Counted from the stretch's first letter, positions 1 through 7,516 are shown. The stretch: 11,775 nt of DNA from Gammaproteobacteria bacterium (GCA_018667205.1 JABIVN010000481.1:1-11775), one strand, 5' to 3'. Notes: generated by a model not told the origin, from the sequence alone. A program made the numbers and translations.

Positions 1-1165
1 ATATATCGCTGCTGGCGCCAGAACTCCTATGGGAGGCATGCAAGGATGCTTTAGTGATCTTTCTGCCGTTGACCTTGGCAGCGCCGCGATTGCCGCAGCA
101 ATCGAACGCTCAAACCTCAAGGGTGAAGATATCCAGGAAGTCATCATGGGTTGCGTCCTGCCAAATGGACTTAGACAGGGTCCAGCGCGCCAAGCGGCCA
201 TGGATGCCGGTATTCCTGTAGAGTCAGGCGCGACAACGATTAACAAACTTTGTGGGTCAGGGATGAAGGCTTTGATGCTGGCACACGACCTAATCAAAGC
301 AGGCTCTAACGAGATCATGGTTGCCGGAGGAATGGAAAGCATGACCAACTCCCCCTACATGTTGCCAAAAGCTCGCGGCGGCATGCGAATGGGACACGGT
401 GAAATCCAGGACTCTATGTTCACCGATGCGCTTGAAGACGCAAAAACCGGACGGCTCATGGGTTCTTTTGCACAGGAAGTCGCAGACAGATACCAACTTA
501 CCAGGGAAGATATGGATGCCTTTGCGATCGAATCGCTGACCAGGGCGAAAAATGCCATCGACAATGGTGCGTTGAAAGACGAAACAGTTCCTGTGACGGT
601 AAAATCCCGTAAAAGTGAAACCATCGTTACCGACGATGAGCAACCACACAACGCAAAAATCGACAAAATCCCGACACTAAGACCCGCGTTCAAGGAAGAC
701 GGTACCGTTACCGCCGCAAATTCCAGCTCTATCTCAGACGGTGCCTCTGCACTAATCCTGGCAAGTGAGGCGGCAGTGAAGGAAAAAGGTCTGCTGCCCA
801 TGGCGCGAATAGTGGCGCACACGACCAACTCACTTCATCCATCGGAATTTACCATCGCGCCTATTGGGGCTATCGAAAAGCTTCTCGAGAAGACCGGGTG
901 GTCAAAGGACGACGTTGATCTATTCGAAATCAACGAAGCCTTCGCAATGGTAACGATTTTAGCCACTCGAGAACTCGGACTGGATCCTGAAAAAGTAAAC
1001 ATTCACGGCGGCGCGTGCGCGCAGGGGCACCCTGTTGGCTCTACTGGTTCCAGAATCGTCGTCTCGTTAATGTATGCACTGAAGAAACTTGGCAAGAAAA
1101 GAGGCATTGCTTCTTTGTGCATAGGCGGCGGCGAAGCAACTGCTGTTGCTATTGAGATGGTGTAG
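1..1165 (+). CDS. Acetyl-CoA acetyltransferase / thiolase II, 5' partial
   Basis: Condenses two acetyl-CoA to acetoacetyl-CoA, or performs the reverse cleavage, in the cytosol. The reading frame is open to the left edge: codons from base 2 encode the usual thiolase N-terminal strand ending AARTP-like (AAGARTPMGG), so the ATG at 29 is internal and only the first few residues are missing. All three thiolase signatures are present. The nucleophilic Cys sits in KLCGSGMKA (codon 251-253), the general-base His in GHPVGSTG (codon 1028-1030), and the second catalytic Cys in CIGGGEA (codon 1118-1120). NEAFA lies just before the His motif, and GGMESM and the SISDGASA segment are in their usual places. 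Length (about 388 residues seen) fits the roughly 390-residue family. The class is certain. The choice between biosynthetic acetoacetyl-CoA thiolase (AtoB/PhaA type) and a broader 3-ketoacyl-CoA thiolase cannot be settled here, so no symbol is given. The next gene lies 71 bp downstream on the same strand. Confidence 0.93.
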   Translation, partial: YIAAGARTPMGGMQGCFSDLSAVDLGSAAIAAAIERSNLKGEDIQEVIMGCVLPNGLRQGPARQAAMDAGIPVESGATTINKLCGSGMKALMLAHDLIKAGSNEIMVAGGMESMTNSPYMLPKARGGMRMGHGEIQDSMFTDALEDAKTGRLMGSFAQEVADRYQLTREDMDAFAIESLTRAKNAIDNGALKDETVPVTVKSRKSETIVTDDEQPHNAKIDKIPTLRPAFKEDGTVTAANSSSISDGASALILASEAAVKEKGLLPMARIVAHTTNSLHPSEFTIAPIGAIEKLLEKTGWSKDDVDLFEINEAFAMVTILATRELGLDPEKVNIHGGACAQGHPVGSTGSRIVVSLMYALKKLGKKRGIASLCIGGGEATAVAIEMV

Positions 1166-1193
1166 CGACAAGACCCATTCAACCACGTACAAT
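1165..1193 (+). promoter_or_regulatory. Candidate sigma-70 promoter for fabY
   Basis: GCGACA (1165-1170, 4 of 6 matches to the -35 consensus) is followed after 17 bases by TACAAT (1188-1193, 5 of 6 matches to the -10 consensus). It overlaps the last base of the thiolase stop codon and lies about 44 bases before the TTG start. It would give the ketoacyl synthase a transcript independent of the thiolase. This is a prediction from matching consensus only. Confidence 0.38.
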
Positions 1194-1202
1194 CAGCGCA
1201 TT

Positions 1203-1214
1203 ATTCAATTGAAT
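1203..1214. repeat. 12-bp perfect palindrome in the fabY leader
   Basis: ATTCAATTGAAT is its own reverse complement. It begins nine bases after the predicted -10 hexamer, so it would cover the start of transcription and the early leader, where a repressor could act. No known operator consensus is recognised in it. Short AT-rich palindromes also arise by chance. Confidence 0.35.
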
Positions 1215-1223
1215 TAGGTACTT

Positions 1224-1228
1224 AGGAG
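1224..1228 (+). promoter_or_regulatory. Ribosome binding site that selects the TTG start of fabY
   Basis: AGGAG lies 8 bases before TTG at 1237, ideal spacing, but only 3 bases before the out-of-frame ATG at 1232. That ATG opens just seven codons before a TAA at 1253-1255. The site therefore argues for initiation at TTG. Confidence 0.65.
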
Positions 1229-1236
1229 CTTATGTC

Positions 1237-3093
1237 TTGTCACGCCTGCCGGTAATTGTTGGCTTTGGCGGCGTTAATCCCGCCGGTCGAAGTTCATCTC
1301 ATCATGGTTACCGGCGTATGGTGATAGATAAGATGAGTTCTGCTGTCAAGGACAAAACCTTCGCCTCGCTAGCGGCGCTCATGAATCGTACGGATTCGAC
1401 CTCGGCGGAAGCCAGAAAAGCGATGCTGGACCACACCTTGGTCCGGCGCCTTGAAACCAACCTTTTTGACGCAAATTCGATCCCTCTTCACAAGAGGGCC
1501 ACGATAAAAGGCGCATCAAGCGAAGCCATCAGCTTTTCAATCAAACGGAACCATCTGCCTGATAATATTCCCAAGGACTGGGTCGTTGAGGAAGCTGGCG
1601 ACCGCGTGGTCGTCTCCGTCACAGGTGATCTGGATTTACTCTTTAATGACACTCGATCATCCCGAGTGCTGGCGGCCGGTCAATTGCCTTTCGGTTTCGA
1701 CCCAGAAAAATTATACCAATCACGCAACCATCCTCGCGGACTACAGCTGACCGTATTCGGTGCCTCAGACGCACTGAACTCCCTTGGCATTCAATGGGAT
1801 GAGGTCAGGCGACGAGTGCCTGCTGATCAAATCTCTGTTTATGCCAGCAGCGCGATGGGACAGTTGGATACCAATGGCTCTGGGGGGCTGTTACAAGCCG
1901 GACTCATGGGTAAACGCGTAAGCTCAAAAAACTTGCCACTTGGCCTGGCGGAGATGACGGCAGATTTTGTTAACGCTTATATTCTTGGAAATATGGGCAC
2001 TACCGGCGCGAACATCGGTGCTTGCGCAACCTTCCTCTACAACTTGCGCCAGGGGATTCTAGACATACGCTCGGGCAAGTCCCGCGCGGTTCTTGTTGGC
2101 GCAAGTGAAGCACCCTTGACCCCCGATGTCATCGAGGGCTATCGCACCATGGGCGCCCTGGCGGAAGACGAAGCACTCAAGAAAATTGATGGCATCAGCC
2201 AAGGCGAAGCCGATCATAGCCGCGCCTGTCGTCCTTTTGCAGAAAACTGCGGCTTTACGCTTTCCGAAGGCTCCCAGTTCATCATCCTGTTTGATGATGC
2301 GTTAGCGCTGGAACTCGGCGTTAATATCTACGGCGCTGTTGCTGACGTTTTTATCAATGCAGACGGCTTCAAAAAATCAATACCAGGCCCCGGCATTGGA
2401 AACTATATGACGGTTGGCAAAGCAATGGGGGTTGTGCGCTCCATCTTGGGGGAAGAGTCCCTGCGACATCGATCCTTCATTCAGGCTCACGGCACAAGTA
2501 CTCCCCAGAACAGGGTCACTGAGTCCCACATTTTCAACGAATTGGCCGCAGCATTTGGGATCGATAAATTACCAGTCGCTGCGATCAAATCTTACATTGG
2601 TCATTCGCTTGCCTGCGCGTCTGCTGACCAGCTAATCGCATCGCTGGGTGTATGGAACGACGGGTTCATTCCAGGGATTGTCACTTCAGACAATATTGCA
2701 GATGACGTTCACCGGAGCCATCTCGACTTCCTACTGAAACATCGAGAAGTTGGCAAGACTGACATAGATTCTGTGTTTATCAATTCCAAGGGCTTCGGGG
2801 GCAATAATGCCACTGCTGCGATACTTGGTCCCCATGTGGTCACAGCAATGCTGCGGAAAAAGCATGGTAAGGATGCGCTCATCAAACATGCTGGCCTTAA
2901 TGAGTCGGTCAAAGAGAACATCGAGGCCTATGACGAATCAATGATCGCCGGCAAGAATTCCACGATCTACAACTTCGGCGTGGGCGTCATTGAAGGAGAA
3001 GAATTAACGATCTCTTCTAACAGTATCTCTATCCCCGGCCAGAATAAAGAGATTAGCCTGAACATCGAAAACCCTTACAAGGACATGACTTAG
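1237..3093 (+). CDS. fabY: FabY-class beta-ketoacyl-ACP synthase
   Basis: A 618-residue decarboxylating ketoacyl synthase, much longer than FabB/FabF (about 410). It resembles the FabY family of Pseudomonas (PA5174), which starts fatty acid synthesis by condensing acetyl-CoA with malonyl-ACP to acetoacetyl-ACP; that function is transferred by family resemblance, not shown here. The Cys-His-His triad is intact: C263 in GACAT, H418 in AHGTST, H456 in KSYIGHS, with K451 in the last motif and GFGGNN at 519-524. The opening SRLPVIVGFGG is the usual first strand of the thiolase fold, which supports the TTG start; the first in-frame ATG is codon 28, beyond that strand. Extra sequence lies between the first strand and the core (about residues 25-200) and in the C-terminal tail (about 535-618). 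It is transcribed in parallel with the thiolase and ends convergently to prfC, 66 bp away. A less specific KAS I/II-like assignment is the alternative. Confidence 0.8.
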   Translation: MSRLPVIVGFGGVNPAGRSSSHHGYRRMVIDKMSSAVKDKTFASLAALMNRTDSTSAEARKAMLDHTLVRRLETNLFDANSIPLHKRATIKGASSEAISFSIKRNHLPDNIPKDWVVEEAGDRVVVSVTGDLDLLFNDTRSSRVLAAGQLPFGFDPEKLYQSRNHPRGLQLTVFGASDALNSLGIQWDEVRRRVPADQISVYASSAMGQLDTNGSGGLLQAGLMGKRVSSKNLPLGLAEMTADFVNAYILGNMGTTGANIGACATFLYNLRQGILDIRSGKSRAVLVGASEAPLTPDVIEGYRTMGALAEDEALKKIDGISQGEADHSRACRPFAENCGFTLSEGSQFIILFDDALALELGVNIYGAVADVFINADGFKKSIPGPGIGNYMTVGKAMGVVRSILGEESLRHRSFIQAHGTSTPQNRVTESHIFNELAAAFGIDKLPVAAIKSYIGHSLACASADQLIASLGVWNDGFIPGIVTSDNIADDVHRSHLDFLLKHREVGKTDIDSVFINSKGFGGNNATAAILGPHVVTAMLRKKHGKDALIKHAGLNESVKENIEAYDESMIAGKNSTIYNFGVGVIEGEELTISSNSISIPGQNKEISLNIENPYKDMT

Positions 3094-3159
3094 CAATCGT
3101 TAATGCTACTAACCCTGTCAACAGACTGCTGTTAATATAGAGGGCCGCAGAGCGCTACG

Positions 3160-4737
3160 TCAGTCAATTTCGCGAGTCGCCCGGAACTCGATATCCGGCC
3201 ATCGCTCCTGCGTCAGCAACATATTCACAGAGGTTGGCGCAAGATAGGTCAGGTGCCCACCACCATCAACCGCCAGATTCCCGTCTACTTTTCGCTTGAA
3301 TTCAGACAGCATTTTTTCATCCGAGCAGTACACCCATCTTGCCGTCGAAATAGTAACCGACTCGTATCCGCAATCGACTTTATATTCATCCCTTAACCGA
3401 AACGCCACCACATCGAACTGCAGAACGCCCACGGCACCAACAATCAAATCATTGTTAGTCAGCGGCATAAATAACTGGGTTGCACCCTCTTCCGACAATT
3501 GCGTTAAACCTTGCCTGAGTTGTTTGCTCTTCAAGGGGTCCTTGAGTCGCACGCGGCGGTAAAGCTCGGGCGCAAAATGCGGGACACCGATAAACTTCAG
3601 ATCTTTGCCACTGGTAAACGTGTCACCAATCTGGATAGTCCCGTGGTTATGTAAACCGATGATATCTCCAGGGAAAGCTTCGTTGGCAGCAGACCTTTCA
3701 CCAGCGAGAAATGTCACCGCGTCGCTGACCCGGACTTCTTTACCAATGCGCACATGACGCATTTTCATGCCCTGGGAATATTGTCCTGAGCAGACTCGCA
3801 TAAAAGCAATTCTGTCCCTGTGCTTGGGGTCCATGTTCGCCTGAATTTTGAACACGAATCCGGTGAACTCGTCGCTTTTGGAATCAACGACGTCCGAGTT
3901 TGTCGCTCTTGGCAGCGGTGCAGGCGCAAAGTCAACAAACCCATCAAGCATCTGGTTTACACCAAAGTTTCTAAGCGCCGTACCAAAATAGACCGGCGTC
4001 AGTTCGCCAGCAAGATAGGCTGCTTTATCAAACTCATGGCTGGCACCTTTCACCAGCTCAATCTCATCTTTGAACGCTTCGTGTTCATCTCCAAGAAACG
4101 CTGCGGCTTCCTCCGACCCGACACCCTTGATAATTTGCACGTCTGAAGCTACATCACCATGACCTGGCTCAAACACATGAATCTCATCGTCATATAGGTG
4201 ATACACGCCCTTAAAACGGCTGCCCATCCCGATCGGCCAGGTAATGGGCGCACACGCAATTTTCAATACAGATTCGACTTCATCCATCACATCAATTGGG
4301 TCCCTGACCTCCCTATCGAGCTTATTAACGAAGGTGAGAATCGGCGTGTCACGAAGCCGACAGACCTCCATCAATTTGACTGTTCGGCCTTCGACACCCT
4401 TTGCTGCATCGATCACCATCAAAACCGAATCTACAGCGGTTAGTGTTCGATAGGTATCTTCAGAAAAGTCTTCGTGGCCAGGGGTGTCAAGCAGGTTGAC
4501 GATTCGACCCTTGTAGGGGAACTGCATGACGGAGGTGGTGACGCTGATGCCACGCTGTTTCTCCATCTCCATCCAGTCAGAGGCCGCGTAACGATCGGAC
4601 TTCTTGGATTTAACCGTACCCGCCAACTGAATTGCCTTTCCGAACAGCAACAGCTTTTCTGTAATGGTGGTCTTACCTGCGTCCGGGTGCGAGATAATCG
4701 CAAAGGTACGCCGTTTGTCGACTTCTTGCTCAATCAT
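3160..4737 (-). CDS. prfC: Peptide chain release factor 3 (RF3)
   Basis: A 525-residue translational GTPase that removes RF1/RF2 from the ribosome after peptide release. The GTPase domain is complete: P-loop HPDAGKT at residues 17-23, the switch I region with RGISVTTS at 62-69, DTPGHEDF at 84-91 and NKLD at 138-141. The [11 protein letters not shown] segment (53-63) separates RF3 from EF-G and from tetracycline-protection proteins. Length and the C-terminal part match E. coli RF3 (529). The ATG at 4737 has no clear Shine-Dalgarno sequence before it, which is odd for a translation factor. It sits 71 bp downstream of rimI on the same strand, so it may be the last gene of the holD-rimI cluster, but a -10 hexamer in the gap suggests its own promoter too. 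In E. coli the order is holD-rimI-yjjG-prfC; yjjG is absent here. Confidence 0.97.
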   Translation of the reverse strand: MIEQEVDKRRTFAIISHPDAGKTTITEKLLLFGKAIQLAGTVKSKKSDRYAASDWMEMEKQRGISVTTSVMQFPYKGRIVNLLDTPGHEDFSEDTYRTLTAVDSVLMVIDAAKGVEGRTVKLMEVCRLRDTPILTFVNKLDREVRDPIDVMDEVESVLKIACAPITWPIGMGSRFKGVYHLYDDEIHVFEPGHGDVASDVQIIKGVGSEEAAAFLGDEHEAFKDEIELVKGASHEFDKAAYLAGELTPVYFGTALRNFGVNQMLDGFVDFAPAPLPRATNSDVVDSKSDEFTGFVFKIQANMDPKHRDRIAFMRVCSGQYSQGMKMRHVRIGKEVRVSDAVTFLAGERSAANEAFPGDIIGLHNHGTIQIGDTFTSGKDLKFIGVPHFAPELYRRVRLKDPLKSKQLRQGLTQLSEEGATQLFMPLTNNDLIVGAVGVLQFDVVAFRLRDEYKVDCGYESVTISTARWVYCSDEKMLSEFKRKVDGNLAVDGGGHLTYLAPTSVNMLLTQERWPDIEFRATREID

Positions 4738-4771
4738 GGGAATTTATCGGCGTCGTTGCGGAAGCCGCGGC

Positions 4772-4800
4772 ATTATATAGACGCGAACCCTGCAGGTACA
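4772..4800 (-). promoter_or_regulatory. Candidate promoter for prfC
   Basis: On the minus strand a perfect TATAAT occupies 4777-4772, about 35 bases before the prfC ATG. The hexamer 17 bases further upstream (4800-4795, TGTACC) matches the -35 consensus at only three positions, so the call rests on the -10. The gap also holds two 8-bp palindromes, GCCGCGGC (4764-4771) and CCTGCAGG (4789-4796), that could form weak structure in the DNA or leader. Confidence 0.35.
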
Positions 4801-4808
4801 GGAGGGCT

Positions 4809-5255
4809 TCAGAACAACTCTTTCGCCAAGACCAATGCATCTTCCCGCCCGACCTTAGCAGGGTAGTAGTTTTCACGGATTCCGACCTCGTTAAAGCCGA
4901 GTTTGTCGTAAAGTTCACAGGCCGCTTCGTTCGAAGGCCTTACCTCAAGAAAGATGGTCGAGGCCTCTCCCGCACGGGCGCGTTCCAGCAAGTGCTCTAC
5001 CAGAGCACGACCAAACCCATTGCCCTGAAAATCAGGATGCACGCAAACATTTAGCAGATGAGCCTCGCCAGCCGCTACTGACAAAATGCCATGACCAACA
5101 TTCTGATCGCCACACATCAACAACCAGCACTCCTGGCCGTTGCGCAGGCAGTCTCTAAAAATCCCCTCAGTCCAAGAATAAGTATATCCGCCGAGCTCGT
5201 TTCGAAGCACCTCTGGCAAGTCGGCCAACTGCATGCGACGGACTTCCCCGGACAT
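4809..5255 (-). CDS. rimI: Ribosomal protein S18 alanine N-acetyltransferase
   Basis: A 148-residue GNAT-fold enzyme that transfers acetyl from acetyl-CoA to the N-terminal alanine of ribosomal protein S18. The acetyl-CoA binding loop QGNGFG is at residues 77-82, after the strand HLLNVCVHPDF. LEVRPSN (103-109) and LYDKLGF (115-121) carry E104 and Y116, which correspond to the catalytic Glu and Tyr described for Salmonella RimI. The tail IRENYYP is nearly the E. coli sequence. I place the start at the ATG of 5255-5253, not the TTG just before it: ATG overlaps the preceding TGA as TGATG and has GGAGG seven bases upstream. Overlap with a holD-like gene is the same arrangement as in E. coli and supports the assignment. 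Confidence 0.93.
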   Translation of the reverse strand: MSGEVRRMQLADLPEVLRNELGGYTYSWTEGIFRDCLRNGQECWLLMCGDQNVGHGILSVAAGEAHLLNVCVHPDFQGNGFGRALVEHLLERARAGEASTIFLEVRPSNEAACELYDKLGFNEVGIRENYYPAKVGREDALVLAKELF

Positions 5256-5896
5256 CAAGGGACCTCCCCGGCGCGCCAGTGATCCATTGCCAGCATCAGT
5301 TCACGCTTGACTGAACCCGACTCAAGAAGGCCTTTCAAGGACGGCACCTTAAGAAATGTCTGAGCACCAACGGCCCCCACCAACATCGGCGCCAAGTCTC
5401 GAAGCGGGTTATAGTACTCGCCAACATCGTCCCCAAACACCAGTACCCTGGACGGCATTTGCCGGAATTTCTGAGTAACGACCTCTCGCGCCGCATTTAT
5501 CGACTGATCAATACCCGATGTGCTTAGCATCGGCCATTTTAGTAACTGATAACGCACTGATTTGATATTACCCCCCAGCGCGCGCGCCACATCGTCGCAA
5601 AGCCTCTTGGGAAGTTCGCTTTCAGCTCGCAGCGATAAGCAAATTCCAATTGTTTCATAATGAAACAATGCCAACATGAATTCGGGAATTTTTTTGTCGG
5701 CTGCAGCAGCCTCAAATTGAATTGGCGCTTCAGGCTCAATATCCGCGGCAGGCGCCTGCCTAGGCAATTGATCACGGCTGTTCCCCGACTGCACAACCGT
5801 TTCCAGGGCTGAACCTACCTCGGGCGCAACCGTTAATCGCGATGTCCAGACATCAATACCCATCGCCTTCAGGTAGCCACCTCTGGTTAGTCCCAT
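5255..5896 (-). CDS. Divergent HolD-like DNA polymerase III psi subunit (candidate)
   Basis: Probable psi subunit, the bridge between the clamp loader and the SSB-binding chi subunit. From the ATG at 5896 the first 17 residues (LTRGGYLKAMGIDVW after MG) align without a gap to E. coli HolD, which starts MTSRRDWQLQQLGITQW; this segment is the chi-binding peptide in E. coli. The C-terminal part also matches in layout: RVLVFGDD strand, then VPSLKGLLESGSVKRELMLAM against HolD SPALTDLRANPTARAALW. It is 213 residues against 137 in E. coli; the extra length includes a low-complexity Ala/Pro/Glu/Gln linker at about 36-70. The neighbour is decisive: it overlaps rimI as TGATG, as holD does in E. coli. 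A cryptic psi subunit next to rimI has been described in pseudomonads. The longer TTG start at 5920 has no ribosome binding site; AAGGA lies 14 bases before the ATG. Homologues are often annotated only as hypothetical. Similarity is by eye, hence moderate confidence. Confidence 0.66.
   Translation of the reverse strand: MGLTRGGYLKAMGIDVWTSRLTVAPEVGSALETVVQSGNSRDQLPRQAPAADIEPEAPIQFEAAAADKKIPEFMLALFHYETIGICLSLRAESELPKRLCDDVARALGGNIKSVRYQLLKWPMLSTSGIDQSINAAREVVTQKFRQMPSRVLVFGDDVGEYYNPLRDLAPMLVGAVGAQTFLKVPSLKGLLESGSVKRELMLAMDHWRAGEVP
5263..5267 (-). promoter_or_regulatory. Ribosome binding site of rimI
   Basis: GGAGG on the minus strand, seven bases before the ATG at 5255 and inside the 3' end of the holD-like gene. 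It fixes the ATG rather than the TTG at 5258 as the likely start and allows translational coupling across the TGATG overlap. Confidence 0.6.
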
Positions 5897-5926
5897 TTCG
5901 TCAACACCATTCCTTAGCAAAAGCTG

Positions 5927-7219
5927 TCATTTCTCACCGACCAGCTTATCATCATCAGGGTGAACCGGGGCTCGGGCAAACACAAAACATAGCGATCCAA
6001 GGAGCGCGCCAACGCCCAGCACGCTAAACCCGATCACGTAATCGCCTTGGATATCTGCCATATAACCGGCATAGACCGGCCCAATCGACATGCCCAACAT
6101 CACGATTAGGGAAGAAAACCCCATAATCGTGCCAAAAGATGATGGGCCAAAATAGTCCGCTCGTAGCGCGACCATCAGTGGCCCCCTAATTCCCCAGGCA
6201 AGTCCGTGCAGCGCAGTGAACAGGATGACCATCCAAAGCTCTGTAGCATTGGCGATAAGGAACAGTGCCACGGTGTGGCAAATCATGCAGACGACACAGA
6301 TGAGCTGTTTATTAAACCTGTCCCCGATGAACCCGCCGCCTAGCTGCCCAAGCATCTGGAAGCCTGTCAGCGCTGCCACCACTAAGCCCGCCTGCGTCAA
6401 GGTATAAGCGAGACCTTCGGTTAAGTGCGAAACCAGATGCACCATGATCGATGACACTGTTAACAGAGCACAGGCATGCCCCACAGAGATCAGCCAAAAA
6501 GAAGAGGTTCGCATCGCCTGTCGCGCGGTGAAATCACGGCCCTTCGCGAATACCATTGGCATTCCGCTGCTGTTTAACTGACTACCACCATCTACCATTT
6601 CCCCATAGTCCTGCGGTCGATGCCGCACCATGAAGACCAGCGGAAACCCAACCGCGATAACAATGACGCCAGAATAGAAGGCGGTTGTTCTCCAGCCGAA
6701 TGCCTCAAGACAAATAATAACAACAGGGACTGCGAGTCCACCAAGCGAGTAGCCCATTTGAGATACGGCAACTGCCTTCGCTCGATGACGGCTGAACCAG
6801 TTCACGATAGACACCATCACCGTGACGAATCCGCCAAGGCTGGAGCCAACCGCTATCAACGCAAAAGCCAAGTAGAACTCAAGAAGCGTCGTGATCTGGC
6901 TAAATGCCATAAATCCTATCCCGAAGATCACTACCCCTACACCCAGCACGATCTGTGGACCGTACTTGTCAGTTAGCCAGCCCTGCAAAGGCCCAAGGAT
7001 CCCACTTTCAATTCGCGTCAGCGCAAAGGCTCCCGCCACGAGCGCTTTACTCCAGCCGAACTCTTCCTGCAGCAAGACAACATAAGCGCCATAGGAGTGC
7101 ATCCACAACAACCCGGAAAGAAGCTGCAAACCACCCGCAGCACTAACGATATACCAGCCATAGAACACATGCCCCGCCGGACGAATAACGCTATCAATTA
7201 GGGAGAAGATCCGCGACAT
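5927..7219 (-). CDS. MFS transporter, oxalate/formate-antiporter or monocarboxylate-like
   Basis: About 430 residues with twelve predicted membrane helices in two halves, so an inner-membrane secondary transporter. The loop 2-3 signature of the superfamily is GWLTDKYG in the N half, with a weaker copy GGFIGDRFN in the C half. Subfamily hints are the FYGWYIV first helix, NWFSRHRAKA before helix 5, the HRPQDYG segment ending the N half, FTARQAMRTSSFW opening the C half, and ADYFGPSSFGTIMG near helix 10-11. These point to the OFA/MCT-type carriers of small organic acids; the substrate cannot be read from sequence. Start: TGA of the upstream gene is followed directly by TTG then ATG (TGATTGATG); I take the ATG at 7219, with no good ribosome binding site, so translation is likely coupled. 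The gap to the holD-like gene is 30 bases. Confidence 0.88.
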   Translation of the reverse strand: MSRIFSLIDSVIRPAGHVFYGWYIVSAAGGLQLLSGLLWMHSYGAYVVLLQEEFGWSKALVAGAFALTRIESGILGPLQGWLTDKYGPQIVLGVGVVIFGIGFMAFSQITTLLEFYLAFALIAVGSSLGGFVTVMVSIVNWFSRHRAKAVAVSQMGYSLGGLAVPVVIICLEAFGWRTTAFYSGVIVIAVGFPLVFMVRHRPQDYGEMVDGGSQLNSSGMPMVFAKGRDFTARQAMRTSSFWLISVGHACALLTVSSIMVHLVSHLTEGLAYTLTQAGLVVAALTGFQMLGQLGGGFIGDRFNKQLICVVCMICHTVALFLIANATELWMVILFTALHGLAWGIRGPLMVALRADYFGPSSFGTIMGFSSLIVMLGMSIGPVYAGYMADIQGDYVIGFSVLGVGALLGSLCFVFARAPVHPDDDKLVGEK

Positions 7220-7222
7220 CAA

Positions 7223-7480
7223 TCAGGCAGCTTTTGCTTTGAAGAATTGTCTTGCAAGGCCAAAAACTGAAATCGTCAACCAGACAGACTCGATAATGAA
7301 AGAGCTCAGGTTAAATTCCACCATCAAAGAAAACAGAACCATCGCTGAACCAAGCGCATTGACCCCGGAAAAAATCAGGCTAGTCGGCTCGATTCTTTCG
7401 ATTTGAAGCAGCAGATAGGTGCCAAGAATACACAATACGCCAACATTACCGACCAGATCGTGAAGTTCGTATCCGAGCAT
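7223..7480 (-). CDS. CBU_0592-family small membrane protein
   Basis: An 85-residue protein with three hydrophobic segments at about residues 9-26, 34-54 and 59-76 and a short basic C-terminus (RQFFKAKAA). The pattern GTYLLLQ, then N-LG with a phenylalanine-asparagine pair (EFNLSS) and IIESVWLTISVFGL fits the family named after Coxiella CBU_0592, whose function is unknown. It is first in the minus-strand run and its stop codon is three bases before the transporter start, so the two are probably co-translated. It may assist or modulate the transporter, but that is inference from adjacency only. The ATG at 7480 is preferred to the TTG immediately before it; a weak AGG lies about nine bases upstream of that TTG-ATG pair. 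Confidence 0.78.
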   Translation of the reverse strand: MLGYELHDLVGNVGVLCILGTYLLLQIERIEPTSLIFSGVNALGSAMVLFSLMVEFNLSSFIIESVWLTISVFGLARQFFKAKAA

Positions 7481-7486
7481 CAATCG

Positions 7487-7516
7487 TTGCCTGACTAAAA
7501 AAAAGAAGCATAAACT
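7487..7516 (+). promoter_or_regulatory. Weak candidate promoter for the MBL-fold hydrolase, in the divergent gap
   Basis: The 65-bp gap between the divergent starts at 7480 and 7546 must hold start signals for both directions. On the plus strand TTGCCT (7487-7492) and TAAACT (7511-7516) are 18 bases apart, each with four of six consensus matches. The spacer contains a run of eight A. No convincing counterpart was seen for the minus strand. AGGA at 7535-7538 is a good ribosome binding site, seven bases before the ATG at 7546. Confidence 0.22.

Noticed and set aside
355..828. Long antisense open frame (157 codons) inside the thiolase gene
   Set aside because: It is opposite a gene with all catalytic motifs, has no ribosome binding site or recognisable domain, and is a by-product of codon bias.
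3120..3133. Hairpin AACAG-ACTG-CTGTT between the convergent ends of fabY and prfC as a bidirectional terminator
   Set aside because: The stem is only five pairs, AT-rich, and has no T run on either side.
5256..5258. TTG at 5258 as the rimI start
   Set aside because: The next codon is an ATG with GGAGG seven bases upstream and a TGATG overlap with the preceding gene.
5897..5920. Upstream TTG at 5920 as start of the holD-like gene
   Set aside because: It has no Shine-Dalgarno sequence and adds eight residues in front of the point where alignment to E. coli HolD begins exactly at the ATG of 5896.
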